A stretch of DNA of 64,000 nucleotides, taken from assembly GCF_021172065.1 (NCBI RefSeq), contig NZ_CP087880.1:4502583-4566582 (forward strand), written 5' to 3'. This DNA is from Pseudocitrobacter corydidari. GTDB taxonomy: Bacteria; Pseudomonadota; Gammaproteobacteria; Enterobacterales; Enterobacteriaceae. Numbering within the stretch: the stretch's first letter is position 1; the number at the start of each line of letters is the position of its first letter. This document shows, in pieces, positions 28,632-36,829 of the stretch. The translations under genes were made by a program, and so were the position numbers. A model generated the notes under the pieces. The model searched no databases. It was not told the origin of the DNA and was given only the letters and a program-made list of their open reading frames with translations.

Positions 28632-29124
28632 ATTACGCCGCTGGCTGAAGGATCTGATCGTCCTGCTACTCCTGGCAATGGCGCTGATGTGGGGGATGGA
28701 TCAACTGCGTAAGCCTGAACTCCCGGAGAATGTTTCCGGGATAGCCTTACAGACCCTGGATGGCGAAACTCATTCGCTGGCGGAACTGAGCCAGAAAAAG
28801 CCGTTGCTACTTTACGTATGGGCGACCTGGTGCGGCGTATGCCGCTACACCACGCCTGCGGTCGAGCAACTTTCGCACGAGGGTCAGAACGTGCTGAGCG
28901 TGGCCCTGCGATCCGGAGACGACAACCAACTGGCGCAGTGGATGGCGAAAAAGCACCTGACCCTGCCCGTGGTAAACGACCCGCGCGGTGAGCTTTCCGC
29001 GCGCTGGCAGGTAAGTGTGACGCCCACGCTGGTGGTTATTTCGCAGGGCAAGGTGGTGAATGTGACCACCGGCTGGACCAGCTACTGGGGCATGCGCGCC
29101 CGGCTGTGGTGGAGCGGGCTTTAG
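28621..29124 (+). CDS. scsD: ScsD, membrane-tethered TlpA-like thioredoxin
   Basis: This 167-residue protein has one N-terminal membrane segment (about 11-27) and a periplasmic TlpA/ResA-like thioredoxin domain with active site WCGVC in YVWATWCGVCRYTTPAV and the cis-proline in SVTPTLVV. It is the last scs gene; its stop overlaps the stop of the convergent fimbrial operon, with no space for a separate terminator. A partner role to ScsB/ScsC in periplasmic redox control is inferred. Confidence 0.9.
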   Translation: MRSKLRRWLKDLIVLLLLAMALMWGMDQLRKPELPENVSGIALQTLDGETHSLAELSQKKPLLLYVWATWCGVCRYTTPAVEQLSHEGQNVLSVALRSGDDNQLAQWMAKKHLTLPVVNDPRGELSARWQVSVTPTLVVISQGKVVNVTTGWTSYWGMRARLWWSGL

Positions 29125-30101
29125 TAGGTCACGTTGATGGTGACCGTATCGGCGTAGGTGTCGGGCGTGTAATTCGCGCTCGGCACCGTGGCATACGCAT
29201 TATAGGTGATGGTTTGCCCGTTCCCCGTTCCGGCAACCGTGTTGCTGCCCGTGCTGTTTCCCCATGGCGCGCCGCTGGTTCCGGCGGCGGAACGAAGCTG
29301 ATACGGCACCTGATCGCTGTTGCTGGCATTGCCGGTATTGGTTTTCATCACTCCGCTGCCGGTCGTGCTGTTGTTGGACGGCACCAGCCCGATGGTATAG
29401 GGCGTGTTGCTGGTACAGGCCACGCCAATGGTGTTGCTGGCGCTCAGGTTAGTATCGGTAAAGGCGGCATTGCCAAAAGTAATATTACTCGCCGTGGTGA
29501 CGTTACAAAATTTGGTCACGGTAGCCAGGACGTTAAAGGGAAAGGTCGGGCCCTGCGTGGTTCCACAGGTGGTTGGTGGCGCCAGCAGGCCGACGTTCAT
29601 GGTCATGCTGGCGGTCGCCGCTGTGTAGGTATCCTGATAGCTTCCTGGCACCACGGTGGTTTGTCTGGCGGGCACTTTGGCATACACCGTCACGCTGCCC
29701 GTCACCGGTGTCAGATTTAACAAATTAAGCTGGATCGCCGGAACGGTGGTCCCGCTTTGATACTGGCTGCCCCAAACGGTAGTGTACGATGCGTTCTGAT
29801 AGAGCTGATAATCGAGCGTCCCGGCAGGTGGCCCTGCGTAAGCCATTCTGCGCGGTATCACCTGACCGCTGTTCGCTGACGCGCCGATGTTAAAGCAGAT
29901 GGTCACCCCGGCCAGCACATCGGCGAGTTCTTTAGTACAGCTGTAGTTAAAGGTCATGCTGGTATTGGTATCCGTGCTGCTTAACGGATTGACGTTCCCA
30001 AAGCTGATGTTTTGCACGCCGGACATTGAGCACACCACCGCTTTGCTGGCCAGCGGGCAGAGCAATAGTCCCAGCAGTAATACCAGATGAATTAACCGCA
30101 C
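29121..30101 (-). CDS. Spore-coat-U domain protein, probable tip subunit of archaic pilus
   Basis: This 326-residue secreted protein has a signal peptide (about 1-21, ending LASKA) and two spore coat protein U domains in tandem (about 22-170 and 180-326), the second ending ANYTPDTYADTVTINVTY like the pilin. Two-domain SCPU proteins at the end of Csu-type operons (CsuE) form the pilus tip adhesin. The start is GTG at 30101, with CAGGAG seven bases upstream; the frame also reads through the usher stop. The paired cysteines probably form disulfides. It is the last gene of the minus-strand operon. Confidence 0.85.
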   Translation of the reverse strand: MRLIHLVLLLGLLLCPLASKAVVCSMSGVQNISFGNVNPLSSTDTNTSMTFNYSCTKELADVLAGVTICFNIGASANSGQVIPRRMAYAGPPAGTLDYQLYQNASYTTVWGSQYQSGTTVPAIQLNLLNLTPVTGSVTVYAKVPARQTTVVPGSYQDTYTAATASMTMNVGLLAPPTTCGTTQGPTFPFNVLATVTKFCNVTTASNITFGNAAFTDTNLSASNTIGVACTSNTPYTIGLVPSNNSTTGSGVMKTNTGNASNSDQVPYQLRSAAGTSGAPWGNSTGSNTVAGTGNGQTITYNAYATVPSANYTPDTYADTVTINVTY

Positions 30102-30117
30102 ATCACGACTCCTGTAG

Positions 30118-32484
30118 TTAGCGACAGACCAATGGGCCAATTTGCGGGATGCCTTTGGCCTGACGCGGGTAATCGAACTGTACTGCGCATTTGCCGCCCG
30201 GCAGAGTCACCTCCAGCGTGTTATGCGAAGAGACCATATCGAAATAGGCCATCCCATCAAAACCGATCATCACCGTATCTGTACTCTTTTGCCCTGGGTT
30301 GAGCGTGGCCTGGCTACCTTCCGGTAACGCGCGGCCCTGCGCATCCACCAGGAGAATCAACGCGGGCTGTGTGGTGGTAATACCAAACTCAACCAGCGTG
30401 CCGGAACGATCGGCGGGAACGGCGGCGGTGTTAACGTGGTCGACGCGCGTGTTGGCCGGAAGATTCATTGTATCGATGCTTATCTGATTGTTTTGATAAC
30501 TATTAAGCTGCGTCACCAGCAGCAAACCGTCGTCATCGCTGGTGCCGACGACGTTATTTTCCAGCATCACCGGCACGTCCGGCACGCCCTGCGTCGACAC
30601 CACGGCAAAGCCATTGTTGATTTCCCGCGCGGCGAACAGGCCGCCGCCCATCATCACAAGAGAACCGGTCGCGCCCGCGTAGGCGTAGTGGTTATCGGGA
30701 ACACGGTTAAAGCCGGTATAGACCTTCCCGTATCGCCCCTGATAGCCGACTTCGCCCTGGCCGCTGGTGTCAGAAGCCTGGCGATTGGCAGCGATATTCC
30801 AGCCCCATCCGCCTTCGGACGGCAGCATCTGGCTGGCATTCATCATGTAACCCGTCTCATTGTTGGTGCGCTGAACGGTACCGCTGACGGTACGGTTATT
30901 CTCCAGTGAAACCGTGAGCATCAGGTAGACGCTGCTGTCCTGATGATCGTCGAGATTCTGATTCAGCCCGAGGTTAAGCCAGGCTTTTTCGGTCAGCGCT
31001 TTTGACCAGTTGGCGTTCACGTAGCGCAGGTTGCTGTCGTGCGGATAGCGAAACTGCAGATAGCCGACGCTGAAATTGCCGAGCGCCTGGGCGTTATAGC
31101 CCACCACCGTATTGCTGTTGAGCTCCGGTGGCGCCTGGCCGTAAGCGGTGGCGATATCGCGGTAGTCGCCGCTGGTGGCAGTGGTGGAGGTATTAAAACT
31201 GAAAATATCGTTCGACCAGCGATAGCCGAGGCTGTACAGCGCGCCGCTTTTTCCTTCATCACCGCTGAAGGCGAGAGCGGCTGAAATCGTACCGCTGCGC
31301 GGGCCTGGCACCCAGTCATTACTGATGCCACCGTTAATCAGGCTGTCGCTGGCTTCACCGTGTGCGGCGGTGGTGAAGGTGTTGCTGACGCCGTGACGCC
31401 ACGTAGCGCTGAGAGCGGGCTTGCTGGCATAGTCAAATGAGGTGTAACCGTAGTTTTCCCGCACCACGCCCAGCTCGGCGGACCACTCGGTTAACCCCTT
31501 TCGCAGCAAAGACTGATCGTTATAAAACGAAAAATTTTGCACGGTCGTGCGCCCCAGCGCATCGGTCATCGTCACCTGGGCGTTCCCCGCGCCGTTGATA
31601 TTGGGCAGAGTGTTAATCTCAAAATTCCCGGCAGGGACGTTGCCGTTGTAGTTTCTCACCCCGTTCACGTATAGCTCGACGCTGGAGGGTAACGTGGCGG
31701 AACCAAAAAAAGCAGGCAGCGGAGTGGTGGGCTGATAGGGTTGCAGGCTGAAATCGGTGCCGATTTGCAGGCCGGCAATACGCGTGGAACGCGACCATGA
31801 CAGCGCGCTGGTGAGCGTATCGCCCAACGAGACATACAGCATTTTATCCGGGAAAGAGGAGCGCCAGTTGGTATCGAGGCGCGTGAAGCCGTTGCTCTGA
31901 TAACCTGGCGTGCTTTCGGTGGTGTTCTGACTTAACTGGGTCGAGCTGAGAACCCCGGCGGCATTAAAGGCGCGCAGCTCGCTCCATGTGTTGAGGCGCG
32001 TTTCATCATCCTGCGCGGCATAGAGATCATAGTTGAGCAGTAGCCCGCGCGAGATGCTGGCTTGCGGCTGTTCCACGTTGTCTCTTCCCACTTCGGTAGT
32101 GCCGAGATCCAGTGCGCTAAGCGGGGCAGTGAGCGTGAGGGTTTGCTGCTGGACATCGTAATCGACATTGAGCTGCGGAATGTCATTAAGCGCGCGCGTC
32201 TCGCCCGCCGGGATGCCAATCTGGCGCCGTGTGGCGGGGCTGGCGTAGAGCTTTTCATCATTGAAGCGAAAATGCACCAGCCCTTTGGGGTTTCCGTTAA
32301 CCGTCACATCAAGGTAGAGGTCGATACCTTCATGCTGCGCGTTATCATTCATCGGAGTATCCCGTGATGGGCCAGTGTTGTTATTGTTTGCGACCGCGGC
32401 TCCCGATAAACATGTTGCGCTAAGCAAAATGACGTTTGCCAGACGGGGCAGTCTTCTACAGATTTTGCACCGCTTTTTGGCCAT
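30118..32484 (-). CDS. Outer-membrane usher of an archaic (Csu-like) pilus
   Basis: This 788-residue usher has a signal peptide (cleaved near SGAAVA), a periplasmic N domain (about 50-150), a beta-barrel with the plug region around VTMTDALGRTTVQNF, and C-terminal domains ending KCAVQFDYPRQAKGIP with a final Cys. It is shorter than FimD-type ushers and sits between a chaperone and SCPU subunits, the layout of archaic CsuD ushers. Its start overlaps the end of the chaperone gene by 29 bases. It threads SCPU subunits across the outer membrane. Confidence 0.9.
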   Translation of the reverse strand: MAKKRCKICRRLPRLANVILLSATCLSGAAVANNNNTGPSRDTPMNDNAQHEGIDLYLDVTVNGNPKGLVHFRFNDEKLYASPATRRQIGIPAGETRALNDIPQLNVDYDVQQQTLTLTAPLSALDLGTTEVGRDNVEQPQASISRGLLLNYDLYAAQDDETRLNTWSELRAFNAAGVLSSTQLSQNTTESTPGYQSNGFTRLDTNWRSSFPDKMLYVSLGDTLTSALSWSRSTRIAGLQIGTDFSLQPYQPTTPLPAFFGSATLPSSVELYVNGVRNYNGNVPAGNFEINTLPNINGAGNAQVTMTDALGRTTVQNFSFYNDQSLLRKGLTEWSAELGVVRENYGYTSFDYASKPALSATWRHGVSNTFTTAAHGEASDSLINGGISNDWVPGPRSGTISAALAFSGDEGKSGALYSLGYRWSNDIFSFNTSTTATSGDYRDIATAYGQAPPELNSNTVVGYNAQALGNFSVGYLQFRYPHDSNLRYVNANWSKALTEKAWLNLGLNQNLDDHQDSSVYLMLTVSLENNRTVSGTVQRTNNETGYMMNASQMLPSEGGWGWNIAANRQASDTSGQGEVGYQGRYGKVYTGFNRVPDNHYAYAGATGSLVMMGGGLFAAREINNGFAVVSTQGVPDVPVMLENNVVGTSDDDGLLLVTQLNSYQNNQISIDTMNLPANTRVDHVNTAAVPADRSGTLVEFGITTTQPALILLVDAQGRALPEGSQATLNPGQKSTDTVMIGFDGMAYFDMVSSHNTLEVTLPGGKCAVQFDYPRQAKGIPQIGPLVCR

Positions 32485-33175
32485 TGATCATGACTTCGAG
32501 TTTTCCGCCGGGCGTAATATTTGCGGACTGTGGCGCTAATACCCATCGCATAGTTGAACCGGGAAGAACATAGCCAAGCAGCCCCGGCGTAATTTCCCTT
32601 CTGCCACCCTGATGATTGATATATGTTACCGCCGAGAGTTGTGCATGGCTATTTCCCTGGTTGCTGACCTCAAGGAAATTATCATTTCCTACGCGTTTAA
32701 CACCCCACGTTAATTTCGCTTCCGGCGCGCCACTGTTTCTCGGTTGAATAAAAACGGGGAGTGAATAATGTAAAACGAATTGTAATTTATTGGACTGCGG
32801 GGTGGCTGACGGTAATTCATTAACCGATAACCGGTAAGATTCTTCCACGCTGTTTGTTGGGGTTCCCAGCCGAATGACGCGAATCAACTGGCGCTGCCCG
32901 GGTTGCAGGGTGAGCATCGGCGGGCTGATAACCAGATCGCGCGAGGCGGTCAGGTTGTCCTGAAAATTGCGCTGGCTCCAGTGAAAGACACGCACCTGCG
33001 CGTTAATCGCATTGCTGCCTTCGTTGCTCAGCCAGATGCCGTCAGCATTTTTATCCTGAAGGGTTAACGAGACAGGAGAAACCTGCAAGCCACTGGCCAG
33101 GGCGAGATTTTGTGAGGCGATCAATCCTGTCAGGCAAAGCCAGGTGGCCTGCCTTAAAAAGGTTTTTATTCTCAT
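32456..33175 (-). CDS. Periplasmic pilus chaperone, archaic type
   Basis: This 239-residue PapD-like protein has a signal peptide (about 1-28, ending NLALA) and two immunoglobulin-like domains; LQVSPVSLTLQDKN opens the first strand and QFVLHYSLPVFIQP is the subunit-binding G1 strand. Archaic chaperones (CsuC) donate this strand to SCPU pilins. The ATG at 33175 was preferred to an earlier TTG that overlaps the pilin stop. It is the second gene of the operon. Confidence 0.9.
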   Translation of the reverse strand: MRIKTFLRQATWLCLTGLIASQNLALASGLQVSPVSLTLQDKNADGIWLSNEGSNAINAQVRVFHWSQRNFQDNLTASRDLVISPPMLTLQPGQRQLIRVIRLGTPTNSVEESYRLSVNELPSATPQSNKLQFVLHYSLPVFIQPRNSGAPEAKLTWGVKRVGNDNFLEVSNQGNSHAQLSAVTYINHQGGRREITPGLLGYVLPGSTMRWVLAPQSANITPGGKLEVMINGQKAVQNL

Positions 33176-33189
33176 AAAATTCCGTTTAA

Positions 33190-33720
33190 TCAATAGTTAA
33201 CGTTGACGGTTACCGTGTCGGCATAGCTATCTGGAGTGAAGTTTGCGCTCGCGGCGGTCGCGTAGACCGTGTAGGTTTGTGCAACGCCAGTACCGGTGCC
33301 CGCCACGCCATTACCCACCGTGGTGGTGGTAGCGGTATTCCCCCACACCGGGCCGGTGGCCGAGGTTTGGTTGAGCTGATACGGCACTTTATCGGTGTTG
33401 GTCGCGGCGTTGGCAACGGATGACATCGCCCCCGCGCCACTTGTTCCGCCACCGTTCGCCGTGGAGGGCGCAAGGCCGATAAAGTAGGGGGTTGTTTTCG
33501 AGCAGTTCACCGAAATGGTGCTGTTACCGCTGGTGTTGGTGGCACTGGCATTCACCGAGCCCAGGTTAATATTGGAGGATGCTCCGGCGGTAACGCTACA
33601 TGATTTGAGAATAGTAATAAGAACCTGAAAAGTGGCTGTCGCCGTCGCCGCATTGGCTGTAGGAATAACGGCAAATGCGAAGCAAGGAAGAATGAAGCGC
33701 AGCAGGGTTGATGGTTTCAT
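33190..33720 (-). CDS. Spore-coat-U domain major pilin
   Basis: This 176-residue secreted protein has a signal peptide (about 1-24, ending TANA) and one SCPU domain with two mature cysteines, Cys41 and Cys73, and the conserved C-terminal strand DSYADTVTVNVNY. The N-terminal part after the signal peptide (ATATATFQVLITILKS) is the likely donor strand. As first gene of the operon and single-domain subunit, it is the expected rod-forming pilin (CsuA/B-like). Thr, Ala, Gly and Asn dominate its composition. Confidence 0.88.
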   Translation of the reverse strand: MKPSTLLRFILPCFAFAVIPTANAATATATFQVLITILKSCSVTAGASSNINLGSVNASATNTSGNSTISVNCSKTTPYFIGLAPSTANGGGTSGAGAMSSVANAATNTDKVPYQLNQTSATGPVWGNTATTTTVGNGVAGTGTGVAQTYTVYATAASANFTPDSYADTVTVNVNY

Positions 33721-34165
33721 ATTCTTATCCTCTACAGGTTATCTTATTCTTTTAAAAAGAGTGGAAGGGGAATTATCTCAATTGCACTTAAGTAAACAGT
33801 AGGGTACGGAAATGTTTTGTGCCAATTTTAAAATAAAGATTTATGCGTATTGATTTATCTATGTGGATATATTTTATTTGTGTGGTTATTTTATAGGAAT
33901 ATTCCTGTGGATGTTTTTAAGATGTGGGATAAATAAGATGTTATATATAATATATTATATTTTTTATCAGTCTCAACTCGTCGCCCGATATGGCAAAAAA
34001 GCGATTACCCACTACACTCCCGATGAGGGAGACTGAGGACACGGATGCCCGAAGAAGTGACCCGTACGAGGTTTCGTATGAAAGGTGTAAGAATCCCTTT
34101 GATATCGTGAGCCATTTGAGGTCTTATAGTCTTGTTAATCACGTGGTTAATTTAAGGACGAGAAC
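33721..34165. other. AT-rich region and structured leader between pilin operon and yoaC
   Basis: The first 240 bases are very AT-rich (an AT run near 33940-33962) and should hold the divergent promoters. From about 33985 the composition changes and the 180 bases before yoaC contain two compact hairpins, CTCCC/GGGAG at 34017-34031 and TACGA/TCGTA at 34065-34078. This looks like a long structured 5' leader or a small RNA. An open frame from 33990 runs into yoaC out of frame and has no recognisable protein character. Confidence 0.5.
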
Positions 34166-34465
34166 ATGCCAACAGTCATCGCTAAAGCCCTGGATTTCAT
34201 CAACGCTATGGATACAACCGTTGCGGTCCCGCACTCTATGGATGAAAGCACAGCGAAGGGTATCTTTAAGTATCTGAAAGAGATCGGTGTACAGGTGAGT
34301 GCAGAAGAGATTACTGCGCGAGGGACTTCAGAGGGATGGAACCCTGAGTTCACCAAAAAAGTAGTCGGATGGGCTGATAAAATCGCCTCTGACGAGCGTG
34401 TTGTGATTAAAAACCCCGAGTATTTTTCATCCTATATGCAGGAACAGCTGAGCGCGTTAGTGTGA
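34166..34465 (+). CDS. yoaC: YoaC-like DUF1889 protein
   Basis: This 99-residue, acidic, soluble, mostly helical protein matches E. coli YoaC (DUF1889, 99 residues) over its whole length, with blocks KALDFINAMD, ESTAKGIFKYLKE, EGWNPEFT and KNPEYFSSYMQEQL. Function is unknown. AAGGACGAG gives a good ribosome binding site. In E. coli yoaC is at a different chromosomal place, so here it is either relocated or a second copy. It has a long, structured leader and a terminator just downstream. Confidence 0.85.
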   Translation: MPTVIAKALDFINAMDTTVAVPHSMDESTAKGIFKYLKEIGVQVSAEEITARGTSEGWNPEFTKKVVGWADKIASDERVVIKNPEYFSSYMQEQLSALV

Positions 34466-34490
34466 GTTAACGTGGTGAGGTATGCTGCAA

Positions 34491-34525
34491 AAAAACGAAG
34501 GGCTTACGTTTTCACGTAAGCCCTT
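34491..34525. terminator. Bidirectional terminator between yoaC and the acetyltransferase gene
   Basis: AAGGGCTTACGT and ACGTAAGCCCTT form a 12-bp perfect stem around a TTTC loop. The T-rich tail is best on the minus strand (CGTTTTTTT), serving the acetyltransferase gene; on the plus strand the tail is weak. Confidence 0.8.
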
Positions 34526-34536
34526 GCTGTATCAAT

Positions 34537-35097
34537 TTATTGATGCTCGTGCTGATGCGACTTGGGTGTTAATAGCGGTGTGATCTTGTTTTTGTACACT
34601 GTGTTATCGGGGATGTCCTGAAGGACCAGAGAATGCGCGCCGATGGTAACATTGTCGCCAATTCTAACGTTGCCCCCGAGGATGGATGAATTACATCCAA
34701 TATCAACATGATTCCCGATGACTATCATTGCATTAGCGCTGTCTGTACGTAGACCGATGGTGATGCCTTGTTTCAGATCGGCGTATTCGCCAATCACGCA
34801 ATTATCCGTAATCACAATACCATTGAGATGCGCGATATTTAAGCCCTTCCCGATTTTACAGGACAGGGATATTTCTACGCTATGCTGATATTTAAGGCGG
34901 TTTTCAATTCTACGCGCAATGCGTTTTTTGAACTTACTGTCCTGAGCATAGAGCCATGAAGCGATACGCCACCAGAAAATAAAGTGCTTCCTTTGATTGC
35001 GACGTGTTCTCAGGAGGGCCTTACGCCAGGAAAAGGATTTGTTTTGTCCAATAACTTCAAGGCGGATACATTCTTTAAGTTCGTTGTAGGAAGCCAT
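34537..35097 (-). CDS. Serine-acetyltransferase-like hexapeptide transferase
   Basis: This 186-residue cytoplasmic protein has an N-terminal helical region (about 1-75) and a C-terminal left-handed beta-helix made of hexapeptide repeats (IGKGLNIAHLNGIVI, IGEYADLKQGITIG, IGNHVDIGCNSSILGG, IGDNVTIGAHSLVL), the fold of CysE-type O-acetyltransferases. It is shorter than CysE (273) and lacks part of its N-terminal domain, resembling capsule- or O-antigen-type acetyltransferases. The ATG at 35097 has GGGGAG upstream. The C terminus is His-rich (KSHQHEHQ). The acceptor substrate is unknown. Confidence 0.75.
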   Translation of the reverse strand: MASYNELKECIRLEVIGQNKSFSWRKALLRTRRNQRKHFIFWWRIASWLYAQDSKFKKRIARRIENRLKYQHSVEISLSCKIGKGLNIAHLNGIVITDNCVIGEYADLKQGITIGLRTDSANAMIVIGNHVDIGCNSSILGGNVRIGDNVTIGAHSLVLQDIPDNTVYKNKITPLLTPKSHQHEHQ

Positions 35098-35143
35098 GTT
35101 CTCCCCAGGCAAAATGACGATGACCGCGTGTAGACAGACACTT

Positions 35144-35177
35144 ATGAAAAAGCCACTCGTGAGAGTGGCTTTTTCAT
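35144..35177. terminator. Terminator of the tRNA-Ile gene
   Basis: A 15-bp perfect palindrome, ATGAAAAAGCCACTC with its complement around GTGA, lies 20 bases past the tRNA 3' end on the minus strand and carries a T5 run in the descending arm. It is symmetrical and could act both ways. Confidence 0.85.
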
Positions 35178-35197
35178 ATGATCTTGATGCTTAAATT

Positions 35198-35273
35198 TGG
35201 TGGCCCCTGTTGGGTTTGAACCAACGACCAAGCGATTATGAGTCGCCTGCTCTAACCACTGAGCTAAGGGGCC
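35198..35273 (-). tRNA. ileX: tRNA-Ile2 (CAT anticodon, read as lysidine-AU)
   Basis: A 76-base tRNA with encoded CCA folds into a full cloverleaf: acceptor stem GGCCCCT/AGGGGCC, D arm GCTC/GAGC, anticodon stem GGCGA/TCGCT with loop CTCATAA, and T stem GTTGG/CCAAC. The anticodon is CAT (complement of 35238-35240). Sequence and position next to mug identify it as the minor isoleucine tRNA, whose C34 is changed to lysidine by TilS so that it reads AUA, rather than a methionine tRNA. Confidence 0.95.
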
Positions 35274-35339
35274 GTGGCGGGGAATTATAAAGTAACTGCG
35301 GTTTACAATCCAGTTGTTAAGGTACGTCTGCTGTTTTTA

Positions 35340-35368
35340 TAAACAACGTATTTTCAATTCGTTATAAT
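35340..35368 (+). promoter_or_regulatory. Promoter of mug
   Basis: A perfect -10 hexamer TATAAT (35363-35368) lies 17 bases after TAAACA (4 of 6 to TTGACA). Transcription would start about 35375, right at an upstream in-frame ATG, which argues that the later ATG at 35399 is the true start. Confidence 0.7.
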
Positions 35369-35398
35369 AGTCACATGAGCCATTTATCAGAGAACAGC

Positions 35399-35905
35399 AT
35401 GGTTAAGGACATTCTTGCTCCAGGACTACGGGTGGTGTTTTGCGGCATTAACCCGGGGTTGTCTTCCTCTTCACTCGGTTTTCCTTTCGCGCATCCGGCG
35501 AATCGCTTCTGGAAAGTGCTGCATCTTGCCGGGTTTACCGACAGGCAGCTTAAGCCAGAAGAAGCCGACCATTTGCTCGATTTTCGCTGTGGCGTGACCA
35601 AGCTGGTGGATCGCCCGACGGTACAGGCCACGGAAGTGAAGCGCCAGGAGTTGCACGATGGCGGACGGGCGCTGATTAGTAAAATCGAGGACTATCAACC
35701 TGCGGCGCTGGCGGTGCTGGGGAAACAGGCATTTGAACAGGGATTCAGCCAGCGAGGCGTGCCGTGGGGCAAGCAGTCGATGTTGATTGGCGTGACTCAG
35801 GTGTGGGTGTTGCCGAATCCGAGCGGGTTAAACCGAATTACCACGGATAAACTGGTCGAAGCGTATCAGGAGCTGGATCAGGCGCTGGTATTGCGGGGGC
35901 TTTGA
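35399..35905 (+). CDS. mug: Mug, G/U mismatch-specific DNA glycosylase
   Basis: This 168-residue enzyme of the uracil-DNA glycosylase superfamily removes uracil and ethenocytosine opposite guanine. The catalytic motif GINPGLSS (Asn18) and the second motif NPSGLN (about 140-145) are present. The ATG at 35399 gives the E. coli length and the start MVKDILAPGLRVVF; a longer in-frame ATG at 35375 falls on the predicted transcription start. The gene is divergent from the tRNA-Ile gene and convergent with the fimbrial operon. Confidence 0.95.
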   Translation: MVKDILAPGLRVVFCGINPGLSSSSLGFPFAHPANRFWKVLHLAGFTDRQLKPEEADHLLDFRCGVTKLVDRPTVQATEVKRQELHDGGRALISKIEDYQPAALAVLGKQAFEQGFSQRGVPWGKQSMLIGVTQVWVLPNPSGLNRITTDKLVEAYQELDQALVLRGL

Positions 35906-35967
35906 GGAAACATCAAGGATAAAGAGCTGGCAGGGGCGAATGCCCCTGCCTGGCGAGAAAAGGTGCG

Positions 35968-36828
35968 CTAATACATATTCAGAATGTAGGTGAACCGGCA
36001 GGTGGAATCTATTGGCTGCTCTGCGGTCGTATCCACCCGCAACTTCATATCATGCAGTTGCCTGGACGTGACCGGTTGCTGCTCTGCTGTCACCGTCACT
36101 TTGGCATCGTCACAGCCAGAAGTGGAGAAGGTCATCTGCTGTGCGACAAAACGGCAGTAGGCTCCACGCTCATCAAAACTACTGCCATCACACAGTTTGC
36201 CATTTTCCATCAGAAAAGTGGGCAACGTTTGCTCAATAACACCACCTGTTGACTGCAACCTGACGACTTTGTTATGCACAACATAATTTTCATTCCACGA
36301 AACATCGTAAGGTGCGAGGGATACGGTTGGACATGACGAATTCACCCCTACCGGACCAACATAAGGAATACTATTTCCGGTGTAAATTTCTTCAGTTCGA
36401 TCAGTGCTTTTAACAAACGTGGATACTATCCATGGGCAGCCATGCAAATCTCCGTCGTAGTAAACACCAATCCGCATATTAAAGCAGCCCCATTTCGTTT
36501 GATCAGTTCGAGCGTCATATTCTACAAGGCCTGGACAATTTTCATCAGGTAACCTGTTGTTATACGCATCTTCTAAAATCAATTCAGGAGCAGTATCGCT
36601 ACCCGTCCACGAAACGTTAGTTACATTCACACTTGAAGTTGACCTGGAGGTATAAACTCCATATTGCACCCCTTCTGGCGTGAGAATAGAAATATCGAAT
36701 TCATACCCTGTGAGCGGCCCCATAGTTCCGGCCGCAACGTTCAACGTAGCGATTTTCTGTGCTGCAATCGCTCCTGAAGCACAAAAAAATAACAACATCA
36801 GGCAAAGTGTATGATGTATTTTCTTCAT
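35968..36828 (-). CDS. Probable adhesin or tip protein of the second fimbrial operon
   Basis: This 286-residue secreted protein has a signal peptide (about 1-23, ending SGAIA) and at least eight cysteines in the mature part. It is the last gene of the operon and much larger than the subunit genes before it, the usual place of a two-domain tip adhesin, and its end CRFTYILNMY resembles a pilin final strand. I do not recognise the lectin domain. The ATG at 36828 lies one base after the preceding stop. Confidence 0.6.
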   Translation of the reverse strand: MKKIHHTLCLMLLFFCASGAIAAQKIATLNVAAGTMGPLTGYEFDISILTPEGVQYGVYTSRSTSSVNVTNVSWTGSDTAPELILEDAYNNRLPDENCPGLVEYDARTDQTKWGCFNMRIGVYYDGDLHGCPWIVSTFVKSTDRTEEIYTGNSIPYVGPVGVNSSCPTVSLAPYDVSWNENYVVHNKVVRLQSTGGVIEQTLPTFLMENGKLCDGSSFDERGAYCRFVAQQMTFSTSGCDDAKVTVTAEQQPVTSRQLHDMKLRVDTTAEQPIDSTCRFTYILNMY

Positions 36829-36829
36829 T

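Noticed and set aside
33990..34277. 95-residue reading frame before and overlapping yoaC
   Set aside because: No convincing ribosome binding site, composition unlike a protein, and its second half is the shifted frame of yoaC.
35198..35273. tRNA-Ile as an integration site for a genomic island
   Set aside because: No integrase gene is next to it and I saw no duplicated tRNA 3' end nearby; the accessory genes lie on both sides without mobile-element marks.
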